A stretch of 64,000 bases of DNA from Limnobaculum eriocheiris (GCF_021010575.1 NZ_JAJNAG010000011.1:1-64000); one strand, 5' to 3'; positions 10,943 through 20,306 are shown, counted from the stretch's first letter. Translations and numbers: made by a program. Notes: a model not told the origin generated them from the sequence alone.

Positions 10943-12643
10943 CTAATCAGGAATTTCAGACTCCGCTATCAGTGCCTCCTCCAGAGAGGCATAGAACGCC
11001 AGTTTACCAGCAATAGGTTTAATACCCGCTCGCGCCAGCGTTTTTAATGGCTGATACTGAATATCACAGTTAATCAATTCAGTACCTTCCGGCAGAATGT
11101 CGATAAACCGTTGGAATGCGCTAAGGCCACCGGCATCCAGCACTGGCACCGCATCCCATTGCAGAATAATCACCCGTTGGTTTTCAATACGCTGTGTCAA
11201 TTCATTAAAGATTCTTTCTGCGGCAGCGAAGAACAGCGGGCCGCTAACGCGCATCACCAGACGATCGGTAGTTGATTCTGTGGTTATTTCCGTTAAACGC
11301 GTCATGCGAGCAATTCGACGCATAAACAGCAACGAAGCCAGAACGATACCTACGGTGATGGCGATAACCATATCGAACAGTACCGTGAGGCTCATACAGA
11401 GCAGCATCACGATAATGTCGTCTTTTGGCGCACGACGTAATATATCGATAACTTTATGCGCTTCGCTCATGTTCCATGCTACTAACAGCAACAGTGATGA
11501 CATCGCGGCCAGTGGCAAGTAGGAAAGCGCAGGGGCCAAAACCAGTAACGCCATAATTACCAGTATTGAGTGAACAATGGCAGAAATCGGAGAGCTGGCA
11601 CCGGCCCGCACGTTAGCCGCAGAGCGGGCAATTGCCGCAGTCGCGGTAATACCGCCAAAGAAGGGCGCGGTTAAATTTCCCAGCCCCTGACCAATTAACT
11701 CATCGTTAGAGTGATGCTTTTTACCGGTCATGCCGTCCAGAACCACGGCACAGAGCAGTGATTCAATAGCCCCCAACATAGCCATTGAGAAAGCGGCAGG
11801 TAGTAAGGCAGAAATGGTGTCCCAACTGAGCTCAAAGCTTTTGCCACTGATATCTGGAATGTTCCAGGGCAGCACAAACTGTGGAAGAATCGGTGGAATA
11901 CCCTGACCGCTACTGCCGTCTGGCATCAGGTAATGGAATTTGGAGCCAATAGTGGCAACGGGATAACCAAACCAGGAAAGCAGGGCCATAACGGCGGTTC
12001 CTGCCAGCAATGCCGGTAAATGGCCGGGAATTCGTAATTTTAAACGGGGCCACAGTATCAACACGGCTAAGGTTACGCTGGCGATCAGAGTATCTGCCCA
12101 ACTGATGGTTGGCATAGCGGACGCTAACGCGACGACCTTATCTATGTAGTGTTCCGGTACATCCAGCGTCAGGCCAAAAAAATCCTTAACCTGCATGGTC
12201 GCAATAGTGATACCGATACCGGAAGTGAAACCTAAGGTGACAGAGATAGGGATATATTCAATCAGGCGACCAAAACGGGCCAGCCCCATAAGTACTAAAA
12301 ACACCCCGGACATCAGGGTGGCAATCAACAAACCAGACAGACCAAACTGTTGAGATACCGGATAGAGAATAACCACAAAGGCGGCGGTCGGTCCGGAAAC
12401 GCTATAGCGAGAGCCACCGGTAACCGCAATGACAATACCAGCAATAGCCGACGTGTACAGACCATATTGAGGGGGCACACCACTGGCGATAGCCAGGGCC
12501 ATAGCCAGTGGGATTGCGATAATCCCTACGGTAATGCCGGCAATAATATCTTTAAGGAAACGTTGAAGTGTGTAGGACTCGTGCCAACAGGCGTCAATTA
12601 ATGCACTGAACGGTCTGACACCGTTAATTCCATGCGTTTTCAT
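10943..12643 (-). CDS. dauA: SulP-family transporter DauA (C4-dicarboxylate/anion uptake)
   Basis: SLC26/SulP membrane transporter with a C-terminal STAS domain; in E. coli DauA imports succinate and other C4-dicarboxylates at acid pH. The 566-residue protein shows the SulP core ([41 protein letters not shown]), about 12-14 helices, and a STAS domain from roughly residue 435 with [13 protein letters not shown]. Identity to E. coli DauA is high throughout. In E. coli it lies between prs and ychH; here it has moved beside kdsA and ecotin. A hairpin with a T-run 30 bases upstream may be a leader terminator. Confidence 0.95.
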   Translation of the reverse strand: MKTHGINGVRPFSALIDACWHESYTLQRFLKDIIAGITVGIIAIPLAMALAIASGVPPQYGLYTSAIAGIVIAVTGGSRYSVSGPTAAFVVILYPVSQQFGLSGLLIATLMSGVFLVLMGLARFGRLIEYIPISVTLGFTSGIGITIATMQVKDFFGLTLDVPEHYIDKVVALASAMPTISWADTLIASVTLAVLILWPRLKLRIPGHLPALLAGTAVMALLSWFGYPVATIGSKFHYLMPDGSSGQGIPPILPQFVLPWNIPDISGKSFELSWDTISALLPAAFSMAMLGAIESLLCAVVLDGMTGKKHHSNDELIGQGLGNLTAPFFGGITATAAIARSAANVRAGASSPISAIVHSILVIMALLVLAPALSYLPLAAMSSLLLLVAWNMSEAHKVIDILRRAPKDDIIVMLLCMSLTVLFDMVIAITVGIVLASLLFMRRIARMTRLTEITTESTTDRLVMRVSGPLFFAAAERIFNELTQRIENQRVIILQWDAVPVLDAGGLSAFQRFIDILPEGTELINCDIQYQPLKTLARAGIKPIAGKLAFYASLEEALIAESEIPD

Positions 12644-12672
12644 CGTGGGATAACCTGACCCTAAATAGAGCT

Positions 12673-12699
12673 AAAAAAATGGCGGGCCGACGTGGCCCG
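12673..12699 (-). terminator. Hairpin plus T-run on the minus strand between eco and dauA
   Basis: On the minus strand CGGGCC-ACGTC-GGCCCG is followed by CCA and seven T residues, a good intrinsic terminator. It lies 30 bases before the dauA start and about 460 bases after the ecotin stop, so it either ends a long ecotin transcript or acts as an attenuator in the dauA leader. Confidence 0.7.
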
Positions 12700-13160
12700 T
12701 CGCATAAATTTATCTGATAACCATACTCCCTTTGCAAAATTATTGCATGGGGTATATCAATGAATCTGACTATTTCATTGTGAAGTAAAAATAATCGGTT
12801 TATTCCCCCGATAAAAGATGATTAATGCTTTGTTTGCTAAGGGTAAGTCGGGGGTTAAAAAGCAAAGTTAAATCAATTGAGGCATTGAATCAGAGTCAGT
12901 TGTGGTCAATCAGACCTAACTATCTAATTAATCTAAATAACGTCAGGTTATATGTGGCTGTAAAAGAAGGAGGTCACGCAAATATGGCAAGGCAGGCTTT
13001 ATTGGGTTATAGCCGTTGATCCACGATTTTCCACCGGACAGGTTAAAAAACATATTGTGATATCAATAGGTTTATATACAGGAGGAAAGTCATAGAGAAA
13101 CGAGCCAACAGAACGACTGAATTCAGAAGGTATCTGAAAGCACGTTAGTGACCACAGCGA
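12700..13160. other. Noncoding gap between dauA and ecotin
   Basis: About 460 bases, moderately AT-rich. A 64-codon open frame (12825-13019, plus) has no similarity I recognise; its last 11 codons from the ATG at 12984 follow a strong AAGGAGG, which may be chance. No repeat or RNA gene identified. Confidence 0.5.
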
Positions 13161-13709
13161 TTATTTTACCTCTGCCGCAGTGGTTTCATCGGTAGTTGAC
13201 CAAATACGATAACGAACCTGAATATCCTGTGGAGCATAAATCACAATAGGCAGTTTGCTGTTGTAGCGTTGTAAAAAATCACCGCGGGAAATCGTTACCA
13301 GCGCCTTGTGCTTGTTACCATCCGGGCAGGCCATCATGGTTGAAACCGGACCGCTTACATCACTTAAAACAAAATAGTTATATCCCCATCCTTCAAGGTC
13401 CTTTTTTTTCAACTTGCCGCTGAGCATTTGACGGTTACAGTCGACATCCATCTCTTTACCCATCACCAGTTCGACCTTCAGGTTATTTTCATTTTCCACT
13501 ACAGGCAGAAAAATCGCATGGCGAATCTGACCCTTTTGTGCTTCGGGATAAGGTGCGATCTCTTTCAGCTCCGGAGTTTTAGTGGCGGGAGCAATCTCTT
13601 TTGACACAGAGGTTTCTTCTTTAGAAGCTGGGCTATGGCTTGGTGTTTCAGCCAGTACATGGGTAGAGATACCTATTAAAGCGGCCATCAGAGTGAGCTT
13701 AATCTTCAT
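13161..13709 (-). CDS. eco: Ecotin, periplasmic serine protease inhibitor
   Basis: Dimeric periplasmic inhibitor of trypsin-fold proteases, protecting against host proteases such as neutrophil elastase. The core matches E. coli ecotin: IAPYPEAQKG, LKVELVMGKEMDVDC, LEGWGYNYF, and the reactive loop PVSTMMACPDG with Met125-Met126 at P1-P1' and the Cys91-Cys128 disulfide. A signal peptide ends at about Ala20. Residues 21-48 are an insertion before the fold, rich in Ser, Lys, Glu and Pro, and contain a second copy of KEIAP, so it looks like a local duplication of the first strand. At 182 residues it is 20 longer than E. coli ecotin (162). Confidence 0.93.
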   Translation of the reverse strand: MKIKLTLMAALIGISTHVLAETPSHSPASKEETSVSKEIAPATKTPELKEIAPYPEAQKGQIRHAIFLPVVENENNLKVELVMGKEMDVDCNRQMLSGKLKKKDLEGWGYNYFVLSDVSGPVSTMMACPDGNKHKALVTISRGDFLQRYNSKLPIVIYAPQDIQVRYRIWSTTDETTAAEVK

Positions 13710-13897
13710 TCTCTATTTTCCTTCTTAAAATAAATCAATTTCAAGAATTATATGCTGATGGTGGTTCAATTTCCACTACAATCGTCGAATCGATGCGTTG
13801 CCCTGTTATCCCCATCATAAAAAACCTGCAATCAGATAAAAACAATCAAATTCAGTGAGTGAATAATGCTAACAATCACTTCAATTGATTATTTTAT

Positions 13898-13913
13898 TTT
13901 GAAATCAATCACA
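13898..13913 (+). promoter_or_regulatory. CRP-like site upstream of the sgc operon
   Basis: TTTGA-AATCAA-TCACA fits TGTGA-N6-TCACA at 9 of 10 positions, 144 bases before sgcX. Control of a PTS sugar operon by CRP is expected; the site also lies in the divergent eco-sgcX gap (13710-14056), where I see no gene. Confidence 0.5.
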
Positions 13914-14056
13914 GAACTCACTATTGGCAGGGAGTTGCCCCATCAGTGGTGATGGCTGTCACAATTTTAACGCCAATGGAAGCATATAAACGTTCAGTAG
14001 TTGATTGAATGGAGGTGGTGTTGAGCGCCTCCTAAATAGCGAAACAGGGCGGATAT

Positions 14057-15175
14057 ATGACTTTTGATGTGCAAAAAAATTTACTCAGTTTATTGGCACT
14101 GGATGGTATTTCAGGCCATGAACATAAAATAGCCGCTGTTATGCAACAGCAGTTTAGCCAAACAGCTTATCAGGTATGGCAGGACAGATTAGGGAATGTG
14201 GTGGCCCAATATGGCAGCCAGTCCCCTGATGCTTTCAGACTGATGGTCTTTGCACATATGGATGAAGTGGGCTTTATGGTGCGCAAAATTGAAGAAAATG
14301 GTTTTTTGCGCTTCGAACGAGTCGGTGGTCCGGCACAGATCACCATGTCTGGCTCAACGGTCAGACTGGACGGCGAGCACGGCCCGGTGCACGGTTGTAT
14401 TGGTATTAAATCTTATCATTTCAGTAAAGGGGATGAACGTACTCAACCTCCGGGTATTGAACATCTGTGGATTGATATTGGTGCTGTGGATAAACAGGAT
14501 GCCGCCCGAATGGGAATCAAAGTCGGAACACCGGTATGCCTGTATAACCCGCCACAGCTTTTAGCCAACGATCTGGTTTGCAGTAAAGCGCTGGACGATC
14601 GGCTGGGATGTACTGCATTACTGGGCGTTGCCGCAGCGGTAGAACAGATGGATTTAGATATCTCGCTTTATCTGGTGGCCTCGGTACAGGAGGAATTTAA
14701 TATCCGGGGGATTTTGCCGGTATTGCGTCGAATTAATCCGGATATGACCATAGGGATAGATATTACACCATCCTGTGATACCCCCGACTTATCAGATTAT
14801 TCCGATGTAGTTATCAATAAGGGACCGGGTATTACCTGCCTGAATTATCATGGGCGCGGTACGCTGGCCGGTCTGATTACACCTCCGAAACTGATTGCTT
14901 TTCTGGAGCAAACCGCAGCAGAGCATCAAATTCCGGTACAAAGAGAAGTGGCTCCGGGAGTCATTACTGAAACTGGATATATTCAAATGGAGCAAGATGG
15001 CATTCCTTGCGCCAGTCTGTCTATTCCCTGTCGCTATACCCATTCCCCCAGCGAAGTGGCCAGCATACGCGACCTGAGTGATTGTATTCGATTATTAACC
15101 GCCATAGCTCAGATTAAGGGGCAACAGTTTCCTGTTGCCCCTCGTCAGGCCCAGGCACACAACAACTCTCTATGA
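14057..15175 (+). CDS. sgcX: M42-family metallopeptidase/endoglucanase-like SgcX
   Basis: First gene of an sgc-type cluster. A 372-residue M42 zinc-aminopeptidase-fold protein nearly colinear with E. coli SgcX: metal ligand motifs FAHMDEVGF (His and Asp), SKALDDRLG (bridging Asp), VQEEFNIRG (Glu pair), GIDITPSCDTPD and the C-terminal RYTHSPSE (His). SgcX is annotated as a putative endoglucanase or aminopeptidase, but its substrate is unknown; its place in a PTS operon suggests it acts on an imported sugar conjugate, perhaps an amide or peptide-like bond. Its stop overlaps the run-up to sgcB. Confidence 0.93.
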   Translation: MTFDVQKNLLSLLALDGISGHEHKIAAVMQQQFSQTAYQVWQDRLGNVVAQYGSQSPDAFRLMVFAHMDEVGFMVRKIEENGFLRFERVGGPAQITMSGSTVRLDGEHGPVHGCIGIKSYHFSKGDERTQPPGIEHLWIDIGAVDKQDAARMGIKVGTPVCLYNPPQLLANDLVCSKALDDRLGCTALLGVAAAVEQMDLDISLYLVASVQEEFNIRGILPVLRRINPDMTIGIDITPSCDTPDLSDYSDVVINKGPGITCLNYHGRGTLAGLITPPKLIAFLEQTAAEHQIPVQREVAPGVITETGYIQMEQDGIPCASLSIPCRYTHSPSEVASIRDLSDCIRLLTAIAQIKGQQFPVAPRQAQAHNNSL

Positions 15176-15189
15176 CGAGGTACAACAAA

Positions 15190-15468
15190 ATGAAGAAGAT
15201 ACTGGTAGCCTGTGGAACAGGCATGTCCACCTCAACCATGATTGCACAGCGCCTGCAAGAGTACTTAACGGCGCAAGGGATCCCGGTGAGTACATCTCAA
15301 TGTTGCCTGAATGAGATCCCTTATAACTGTAGCGGAATGGACCTGATCGTAACCTCCATGAAAGTGGATAAGGATTACGGCATCCCTACGCTGAACGGTG
15401 CACCATTATTAATTGGTATCAATGATGATGTGCTCAAAGAAAAAATTAAAGCACTGCTGAGCCAATAG
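15190..15468 (+). CDS. sgcB: PTS EIIB component SgcB (galactitol type)
   Basis: Cytoplasmic EIIB of a Gat-family phosphotransferase system; carries the phosphate on Cys8 of VACGTGMSTS to the incoming sugar. The 92-residue form starts at ATG 15190 with GACGAGG nine bases upstream; an earlier ATG at 15172 overlaps the sgcX stop and would add six residues absent in E. coli SgcB. The segment SQCCLNEIPYNCSGMDLIVTS matches SgcB closely. Confidence 0.94.
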   Translation: MKKILVACGTGMSTSTMIAQRLQEYLTAQGIPVSTSQCCLNEIPYNCSGMDLIVTSMKVDKDYGIPTLNGAPLLIGINDDVLKEKIKALLSQ

Positions 15469-15480
15469 GGCGGGAGCGTT

Positions 15481-16794
15481 ATGTTTGATTACATTTTGTC
15501 TCTTGGCGGAACCGTTTTTGTACCCATGGTGATGATTCTGATTGGTCTGATTTTTAGAATCCCTGTTCTGCAGGCGGTGAAAGCGGGGGTAACGGTAGGC
15601 ATCGGTTTCGTTGGTATGGGGTTAGTTATTGTTATGGCTATTGATAGCCTCAGCCCACCAATAAAAATCATGATTGAACGTTTTGGTCTGAGCCTGCACA
15701 TTTTGGATGTAGGCGCAGGGCCTGCTTCCGGCGTGGGTTATGCTACCGCCATTGGTGCCATTATTATCCCGGTCATTTTCTTACTCAATATTGGCATGCT
15801 GGTTACCCGATTAACCAAAACCATGAACGTCGATATCTATAATTACTGGCACTACGCTATCACTGGTTCAGTCGTACAGCTAATGACGGGAAATATGATC
15901 TACGGCGTACTGGCGGCAATTTGTCATGCGGCGCTGTCTCTAAAAATGGCCGATCTCACCGCTAAACGGGTACAAAACATTGTTGGACTGGAAGGGATCT
16001 CTATTCCTCAGGGTTACGGTTCCAGTTCGGTACCGCTGTTTATCCTGTTGGATAAGCTTTATAGCTATATTCCGTTCCTTAAAGGACGGAATATTGATGC
16101 GACAGAGATCCAGAAACGTTTTGGCATGGTTGGCGACCCGGTCATTATTGGTGTTGTACTGGGGCTAATTTTTGGCCTGTCTGCCGGAGAAAACTTTAAA
16201 GGCACGATGACGCTAATGATTACCGTCGCGGCGATTATGGTGTTGTTTCCCCGAATGATTCGCCTGATTGTGGAAGGTTTAATGCCTATTTCAGACGGTG
16301 CACGTAAATTCTTTCAAAAATACCTTCACGGTCGGGAAGTTTATATTGGTCTGGACACCGCGGTGACACTGGGGCATCCAACGACGATTGCGGTAGGTCT
16401 GTTACTGATCCCGATTATGTTATTGATTGCCAGCGTATTGCCCGGCAATCAGGTATTACCGCTGGCGGATCTTCCCGTTGCACCATTTTTCATTTGTATG
16501 GCAACGGTGATTCATCGTGGCGATCTGATTCGTACCCTAATTAGCGGTGTCATTGTAATGATTACCGTACTGCTCATTGCCACCCAGTTTGCCCCTTATT
16601 TTACCGAAATGGCCCGTAATGGCGGATTTAGCTTCGCGGCTGATGGCGCACAAATCAGTGCATTGTCCGTGGGGAATATGTTTGGCTGGTCTATTGTTGA
16701 GTTAATGGCGATGGGCATTATTGGCGCCGTGATTGCAGTGGGGGCGGTATGCGCAATCGTACTGTGGTTACGCACCAAAGAGCTGTCTGCATAA
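15481..16794 (+). CDS. sgcC: PTS EIIC permease SgcC (galactitol type)
   Basis: Membrane channel of the same PTS, 437 residues with about ten to twelve helices. The N-terminal GGTVFVPMVMILIGLIFR, the GAGPASGVGYATAIGA segment and GLDTAVTLGHPTTIAVG are typical of Gat-family EIIC. Twelve bases after sgcB with a GCGGGAG ribosome site. Substrate is unknown; SgcC is related to but distinct from GatC. Confidence 0.93.
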   Translation: MFDYILSLGGTVFVPMVMILIGLIFRIPVLQAVKAGVTVGIGFVGMGLVIVMAIDSLSPPIKIMIERFGLSLHILDVGAGPASGVGYATAIGAIIIPVIFLLNIGMLVTRLTKTMNVDIYNYWHYAITGSVVQLMTGNMIYGVLAAICHAALSLKMADLTAKRVQNIVGLEGISIPQGYGSSSVPLFILLDKLYSYIPFLKGRNIDATEIQKRFGMVGDPVIIGVVLGLIFGLSAGENFKGTMTLMITVAAIMVLFPRMIRLIVEGLMPISDGARKFFQKYLHGREVYIGLDTAVTLGHPTTIAVGLLLIPIMLLIASVLPGNQVLPLADLPVAPFFICMATVIHRGDLIRTLISGVIVMITVLLIATQFAPYFTEMARNGGFSFAADGAQISALSVGNMFGWSIVELMAMGIIGAVIAVGAVCAIVLWLRTKELSA

Positions 16795-16845
16795 TTGATG
16801 ATTAACAATTTTTATTAATGTCTTAATTAAACAGGAGTAACAGTG

Positions 16846-17652
16846 ATGAGTTGGCTTAAGTCAGTTATTGGCACAGAAAAAGCGGTAATAGCTATGTGTC
16901 ATTTTCGAGCGCTGCCGGGAGATCCTGGTTTTGATGCCAGCAAAGGAATGAGCTGGGTGATTGATCGGGCATATGATGATTTAACCGCTTTACAGAATGG
17001 CGGCGTGGATGCAGTGATGTTCTCCAATGAATTTAGTATGCCCTATTTGACCAAGGTGAAACCTGAAACTTCTGCGGCAATGGCCCGCATTATAGGCCAG
17101 TTGATGTCGGAAATCCGGGTTCCGTATGGGGTCAACGTACTCTGGGATCCGGTGGCTTCTTTTGATTTGGCCATGGCGGTAGACGCACAGTTTATTCGGG
17201 AAATTTTTACCGGGGCTTATGCCAGTGATTTTGGCGTCTGGAATACCAATGTTGGGGAAACCATTCGACACCAGCAGCGTATTGGCGCAGGAAAAGTGAA
17301 AACCCTGTTCAATATTGTACCAGAAGCGGCGGTTTATTTAGGTAATCGGGATATTCAGTCGATTGCTAAATCAACGGTATTTAACAATCGTCCTGACGCA
17401 CTTTGTGTTTCTGGCCTGACGGCAGGAAGTAAAACCGACTCGGCAACGCTGAAGTTAGTAAAAGATACCGTGCCTGGCACTGTCGTGTTAGCCAATACCG
17501 GCGTCTGTCTGGAAAACGTGGAGGAACAGTTATCTATTGCCGATGGATGCGTGACGGCGACTCATTTTAAGAAAGATGGCATCTTTGAGAACTTTGTTGA
17601 TGGGGATCGCGTAGCGCGATTTATGGATAAGGTTCGCAGTATTCGCCAATAA
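16846..17652 (+). CDS. sgcQ: BtpA/SgcQ family (TIM-barrel) protein
   Basis: A 268-residue BtpA-family protein; the name comes from a photosystem I assembly factor, but in enteric sgc clusters its role is unknown, probably a TIM-barrel aldolase- or nucleosidase-like enzyme on the phosphorylated product. Motifs: IAMCHFRALPGDPGFD, GGVDAVMFSNEF, YGVNVLWDP, SDFGVWNTNVGETIRHQ, SGLTAGSKTD, DGCVTATHFKKDG. The ATG at 16846 has AGGAG eight bases upstream; a GTG one codon earlier is less likely. A strong hairpin follows in the gap to sgcA. Confidence 0.92.
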   Translation: MSWLKSVIGTEKAVIAMCHFRALPGDPGFDASKGMSWVIDRAYDDLTALQNGGVDAVMFSNEFSMPYLTKVKPETSAAMARIIGQLMSEIRVPYGVNVLWDPVASFDLAMAVDAQFIREIFTGAYASDFGVWNTNVGETIRHQQRIGAGKVKTLFNIVPEAAVYLGNRDIQSIAKSTVFNNRPDALCVSGLTAGSKTDSATLKLVKDTVPGTVVLANTGVCLENVEEQLSIADGCVTATHFKKDGIFENFVDGDRVARFMDKVRSIRQ

Positions 17653-17703
17653 GAAAGGGATAAGCAAACTGCTTACCCCTGATAGTTAGCCATTGAACAG
17701 GCT

Positions 17704-17743
17704 ATTCCCCCGAAGTCTTCGCCAAAAGTACCTTCGGGGGAAT
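17704..17743 (+). repeat. Perfect 12-bp inverted repeat in the sgcQ-sgcA gap
   Basis: ATTCCCCCGAAG and CTTCGGGGGAAT form a perfect 12-bp stem with a 16-base loop. No T-run follows, so a mRNA-stabilising or processing hairpin is more likely than a terminator. It sits in the only long (124-base) gap of the operon. Confidence 0.8.
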
Positions 17744-17776
17744 ATTACAATAACCTAATGGTTAAAGGAGTCAACG

Positions 17777-18226
17777 ATGTTGATTGAGGATTGCAAAACC
17801 ACGCAGGCTTCACGCCATGCTGAATCATGGCGTGAAGCTGTGGCGCTGGCAGCCACACCTTTGATTGAGCTTGGCTATGCAAAAGCAGAGTATATACAGG
17901 GCATTATTGATAATACTCTGGAATATGGCCCTTATTATCTGATTGCACCGGGTATAGCTTTACCCCATGCGCGTCCGGAACAGGGGGCTATTCGTAACGG
18001 CGTGGCATTCACTACATTGTCGCAACCCGTGAGTTTTGGTCATGACGACTGTGATCGAATCTGGTTGCTGATTTGTGTTAGCGCCACGGATGCCGAACAG
18101 CATATAAAGACCATTCAGACCATTGCTTCCTTACTGGATAACTCTGTACTGATAGCGCAAATACAACAGGCTAAGAGTGATGATGAACTCTATCGGTTAT
18201 TATATTTGGCAAGCGTGGATAACTGA
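17777..18226 (+). CDS. sgcA: PTS EIIA component SgcA
   Basis: Cytoplasmic EIIA (fructose/mannitol/galactitol class), receiving phosphate from HPr. The 149-residue protein has His64 in PGIALPHARPE as the phospho-acceptor and a typical fold ending in a helical pair. AAAGGAG precedes the ATG at 17777. Together with SgcB and SgcC it forms a complete EII, so transport can be self-contained apart from EI and HPr. Confidence 0.93.
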   Translation: MLIEDCKTTQASRHAESWREAVALAATPLIELGYAKAEYIQGIIDNTLEYGPYYLIAPGIALPHARPEQGAIRNGVAFTTLSQPVSFGHDDCDRIWLLICVSATDAEQHIKTIQTIASLLDNSVLIAQIQQAKSDDELYRLLYLASVDN

Positions 18227-18228
18227 TT

Positions 18229-18879
18229 ATGCTAACCACCATTCATCCTTCATTAGCCTCTGCCTGTCAGCTTGAGTTAGGTAACACGCTCGACCGGTTG
18301 AATACAGCAACGCTGGGTTCAATACATCTGGATATTGAAGACACCAGCTTTATTCGAAATATCACCTTTGGCTTAAAAACCGTTACTCAGGTCGCAGCGG
18401 CTACGCCTCATCCTTTGTCGTTTCATTTAATGGTGAATGATCCTTTTCCCTGGGTTGAGTGGCTGAAACCGCTTAATCCCGCATGGATATTTGTTCATGT
18501 TGAAACACTGGCTAATCCCGCTGAAGTTCTGGCTTTAATTAAAGGGATAGGCAGTAAAGCCGGGCTGGCGTTCAATCCGGTAACGTCGTTGGAACCCTAT
18601 TATTATCTGGCCTCGCAGGCGGATAGCATAATGATTATGACCAGTGAGCCGGATGGTATCGGGCAGCATTTTAACCCTCTGTTGATTGAGAAAGTTACGC
18701 GGGCCGCATCGCTATTTAAAACAATGGAGATTTGGGCCGATGGTGGTATTACGCTGGCTGCGGCCAGTAAACTGTATGTTGCAGGAGCCCGGCATCTGGT
18801 GCTGGGGCGGGCGCTATTTAGCTCAGAAGACTATATGACAAGTATCGATACTTTTCGGGAGGTTGGCGATGAGCGATAA
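18229..18879 (+). CDS. sgcE: Pentulose-phosphate 3-epimerase-like SgcE
   Basis: Ribulose-phosphate 3-epimerase family TIM barrel (216 residues). The metal ligands of the family are in place: His33 and Asp35 (SIHLDIED), His66 (FHLMV) and Asp171 (WADGGI). SgcE is a paralogue of Rpe found in sgc clusters and presumably epimerises the phosphorylated ketose made in this pathway. Starts two bases after the sgcA stop. Confidence 0.92.
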   Translation: MLTTIHPSLASACQLELGNTLDRLNTATLGSIHLDIEDTSFIRNITFGLKTVTQVAAATPHPLSFHLMVNDPFPWVEWLKPLNPAWIFVHVETLANPAEVLALIKGIGSKAGLAFNPVTSLEPYYYLASQADSIMIMTSEPDGIGQHFNPLLIEKVTRAASLFKTMEIWADGGITLAAASKLYVAGARHLVLGRALFSSEDYMTSIDTFREVGDER

Positions 18880-19672
18880 ACGTTCCGATAGAATGCGTAA
18901 TATCCTGCACTATCTATGGCAACATAAAAAGATCGAAACGCGTCAGGCGGTTGAACTGTTTGGCTATGCGGAGGCGTCGGTCAGACGAGATTTTCAGATA
19001 ATCGTGGATGGTTATCCGGGAATGGTGCGCTGCCATGGCGGTATTGTTTTTGATAAAACGACCGTCGATCAGGAATATATTTTTGACGTTAAACAGAGTA
19101 TTCAGCGCGTGGCTAAACAGGACATAGCTCAGATTGCCCGTAATATGATAAAGCCGGATGACTGTATTCTGCTAGATTCAGGTTCAACCTGTCTGGAACT
19201 GGCTAAACGGTTATCGGATATCTCTGCCAAAGTGATTACCACCGATGTGAAAATAGCAAATCAACTGGGTTGTTATAACCAACTGGAAAGCTATATCGTT
19301 GGAGGCATGATCCGCTCCGGTTATTTTTCTGTCGGGGAAAGTCTGGCGGTAGATATGCTGAAGTTATTCTCTGCGGATAAAACGTTTATGTCTTGTGATG
19401 CGCTATCTCTGGAGAGCGGTATTACCAACTCCACCGTTTTTGAAGTTGGAGTAAAGAAAATGCTGATTCAACGGGCCCGGCAGGTCGTATTACTGGCGGA
19501 TCACAGCAAATTTGATCAGATAAAACCCCACAGTGTGGCGACGTTACTCTCCATGAGCTGTATTATTACTGATGCATTACTGCCGGAGGAGACGTTTCAA
19601 CGTTACCGACAGGCAGGAATTAATATTATCAGAGCGGGAGAACGAGGGTATGACGACGGCTATTATCTTTGA
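18869..19672 (+). CDS. sgcR: DeoR-family regulator SgcR
   Basis: Repressor of the DeoR class, 267 residues, with an N-terminal winged helix (about residues 8-60, RMRNILHYLWQHKKIETRQ and ASVRRDFQ) and a sugar-phosphate-sensing DeoRC domain (ILLDSGSTCLELAKRL, then VVLLADHSKF). ATG 18869 has GGGAGG six bases upstream; it overlaps sgcE by eleven bases. Probably controls this operon with the phosphorylated sugar as inducer. Overlaps the phosphatase gene downstream by 23 bases. Confidence 0.9.
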   Translation: MSDKRSDRMRNILHYLWQHKKIETRQAVELFGYAEASVRRDFQIIVDGYPGMVRCHGGIVFDKTTVDQEYIFDVKQSIQRVAKQDIAQIARNMIKPDDCILLDSGSTCLELAKRLSDISAKVITTDVKIANQLGCYNQLESYIVGGMIRSGYFSVGESLAVDMLKLFSADKTFMSCDALSLESGITNSTVFEVGVKKMLIQRARQVVLLADHSKFDQIKPHSVATLLSMSCIITDALLPEETFQRYRQAGINIIRAGERGYDDGYYL

Positions 19673-20306
19673 TATGGATGGTGTACTGGTAGATTCAGAG
19701 CCTGTTTGGGTCAAAGTGGAGCAGGAAATTTATTTACAGTGTTATGGGGTTCATTTAAGCGATGAGGATTTCAAAGATAGTGCCGGTATTCGTATTGACA
19801 AATTACTGACAGAACATCATCATCGCTATTCACTTCCGCTGCAAGATGTCCCTCTTCGGGTTGAAGAAATTGTTGCAGAAGTGGGGCGCCAAATACAAAC
19901 CAATCCACAACCCATGCCTGGGGTTGTAGAACTACTTGAGACTATCCAACATCATGGTTTACCCATGGTCGTGGCTTCTTCTTCACCGCAAAAGCAAATT
20001 ACCCGTGTATTGGATGCGCTAAACATCAGCCATTACTTTTCTCACCAAATATCTGCTGAAGGTATGATCAACGGTAAGCCTCATCCTGCGGTATTTTTAC
20101 GGGCAGCAGAAATCCTTAGCGTTAATCCGGAAGAGTGTATCGTGATTGAAGATGCGGTAAACGGTATGGTGGCCGCTAAAGCCGCCCAGATGAAAGTCAT
20201 TGTTATGCCTGCACCTGAAGCACGTCAGGATAAACGGTTTGGGCTGGCGGATATACAGGTTAATGGGTTGAGCGAAGTTTGGCAGGCGATACAGCAGTTA
20301 AAATAA
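19650..20306 (+). CDS. HAD-family sugar-phosphate phosphatase (HxpB/YniC-like)
   Basis: A 218-residue haloacid dehalogenase hydrolase: motif I FDMDGVLVDSEP (nucleophile and acid Asp), motif II ASSSP, motif III Lys in GKPHP and motif IV IEDAVNG. The cap residues and C-terminal VMPAPEARQDKRFGLAD resemble E. coli YniC (hexitol phosphatase B). It overlaps sgcR by 23 bases, so it belongs to the sgc operon; E. coli K-12 sgc lacks it. It could dephosphorylate surplus sugar phosphate from the PTS. The long frame upstream of 19650 has no ribosome site and is ignored. Confidence 0.88.
   Translation: MTTAIIFDMDGVLVDSEPVWVKVEQEIYLQCYGVHLSDEDFKDSAGIRIDKLLTEHHHRYSLPLQDVPLRVEEIVAEVGRQIQTNPQPMPGVVELLETIQHHGLPMVVASSSPQKQITRVLDALNISHYFSHQISAEGMINGKPHPAVFLRAAEILSVNPEECIVIEDAVNGMVAAKAAQMKVIVMPAPEARQDKRFGLADIQVNGLSEVWQAIQQLK

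Noticed and set aside
12825-13019. 64-codon frame between dauA and eco
   Set aside because: No recognisable family, and no ribosome site at its start; only an internal short frame has a good site.
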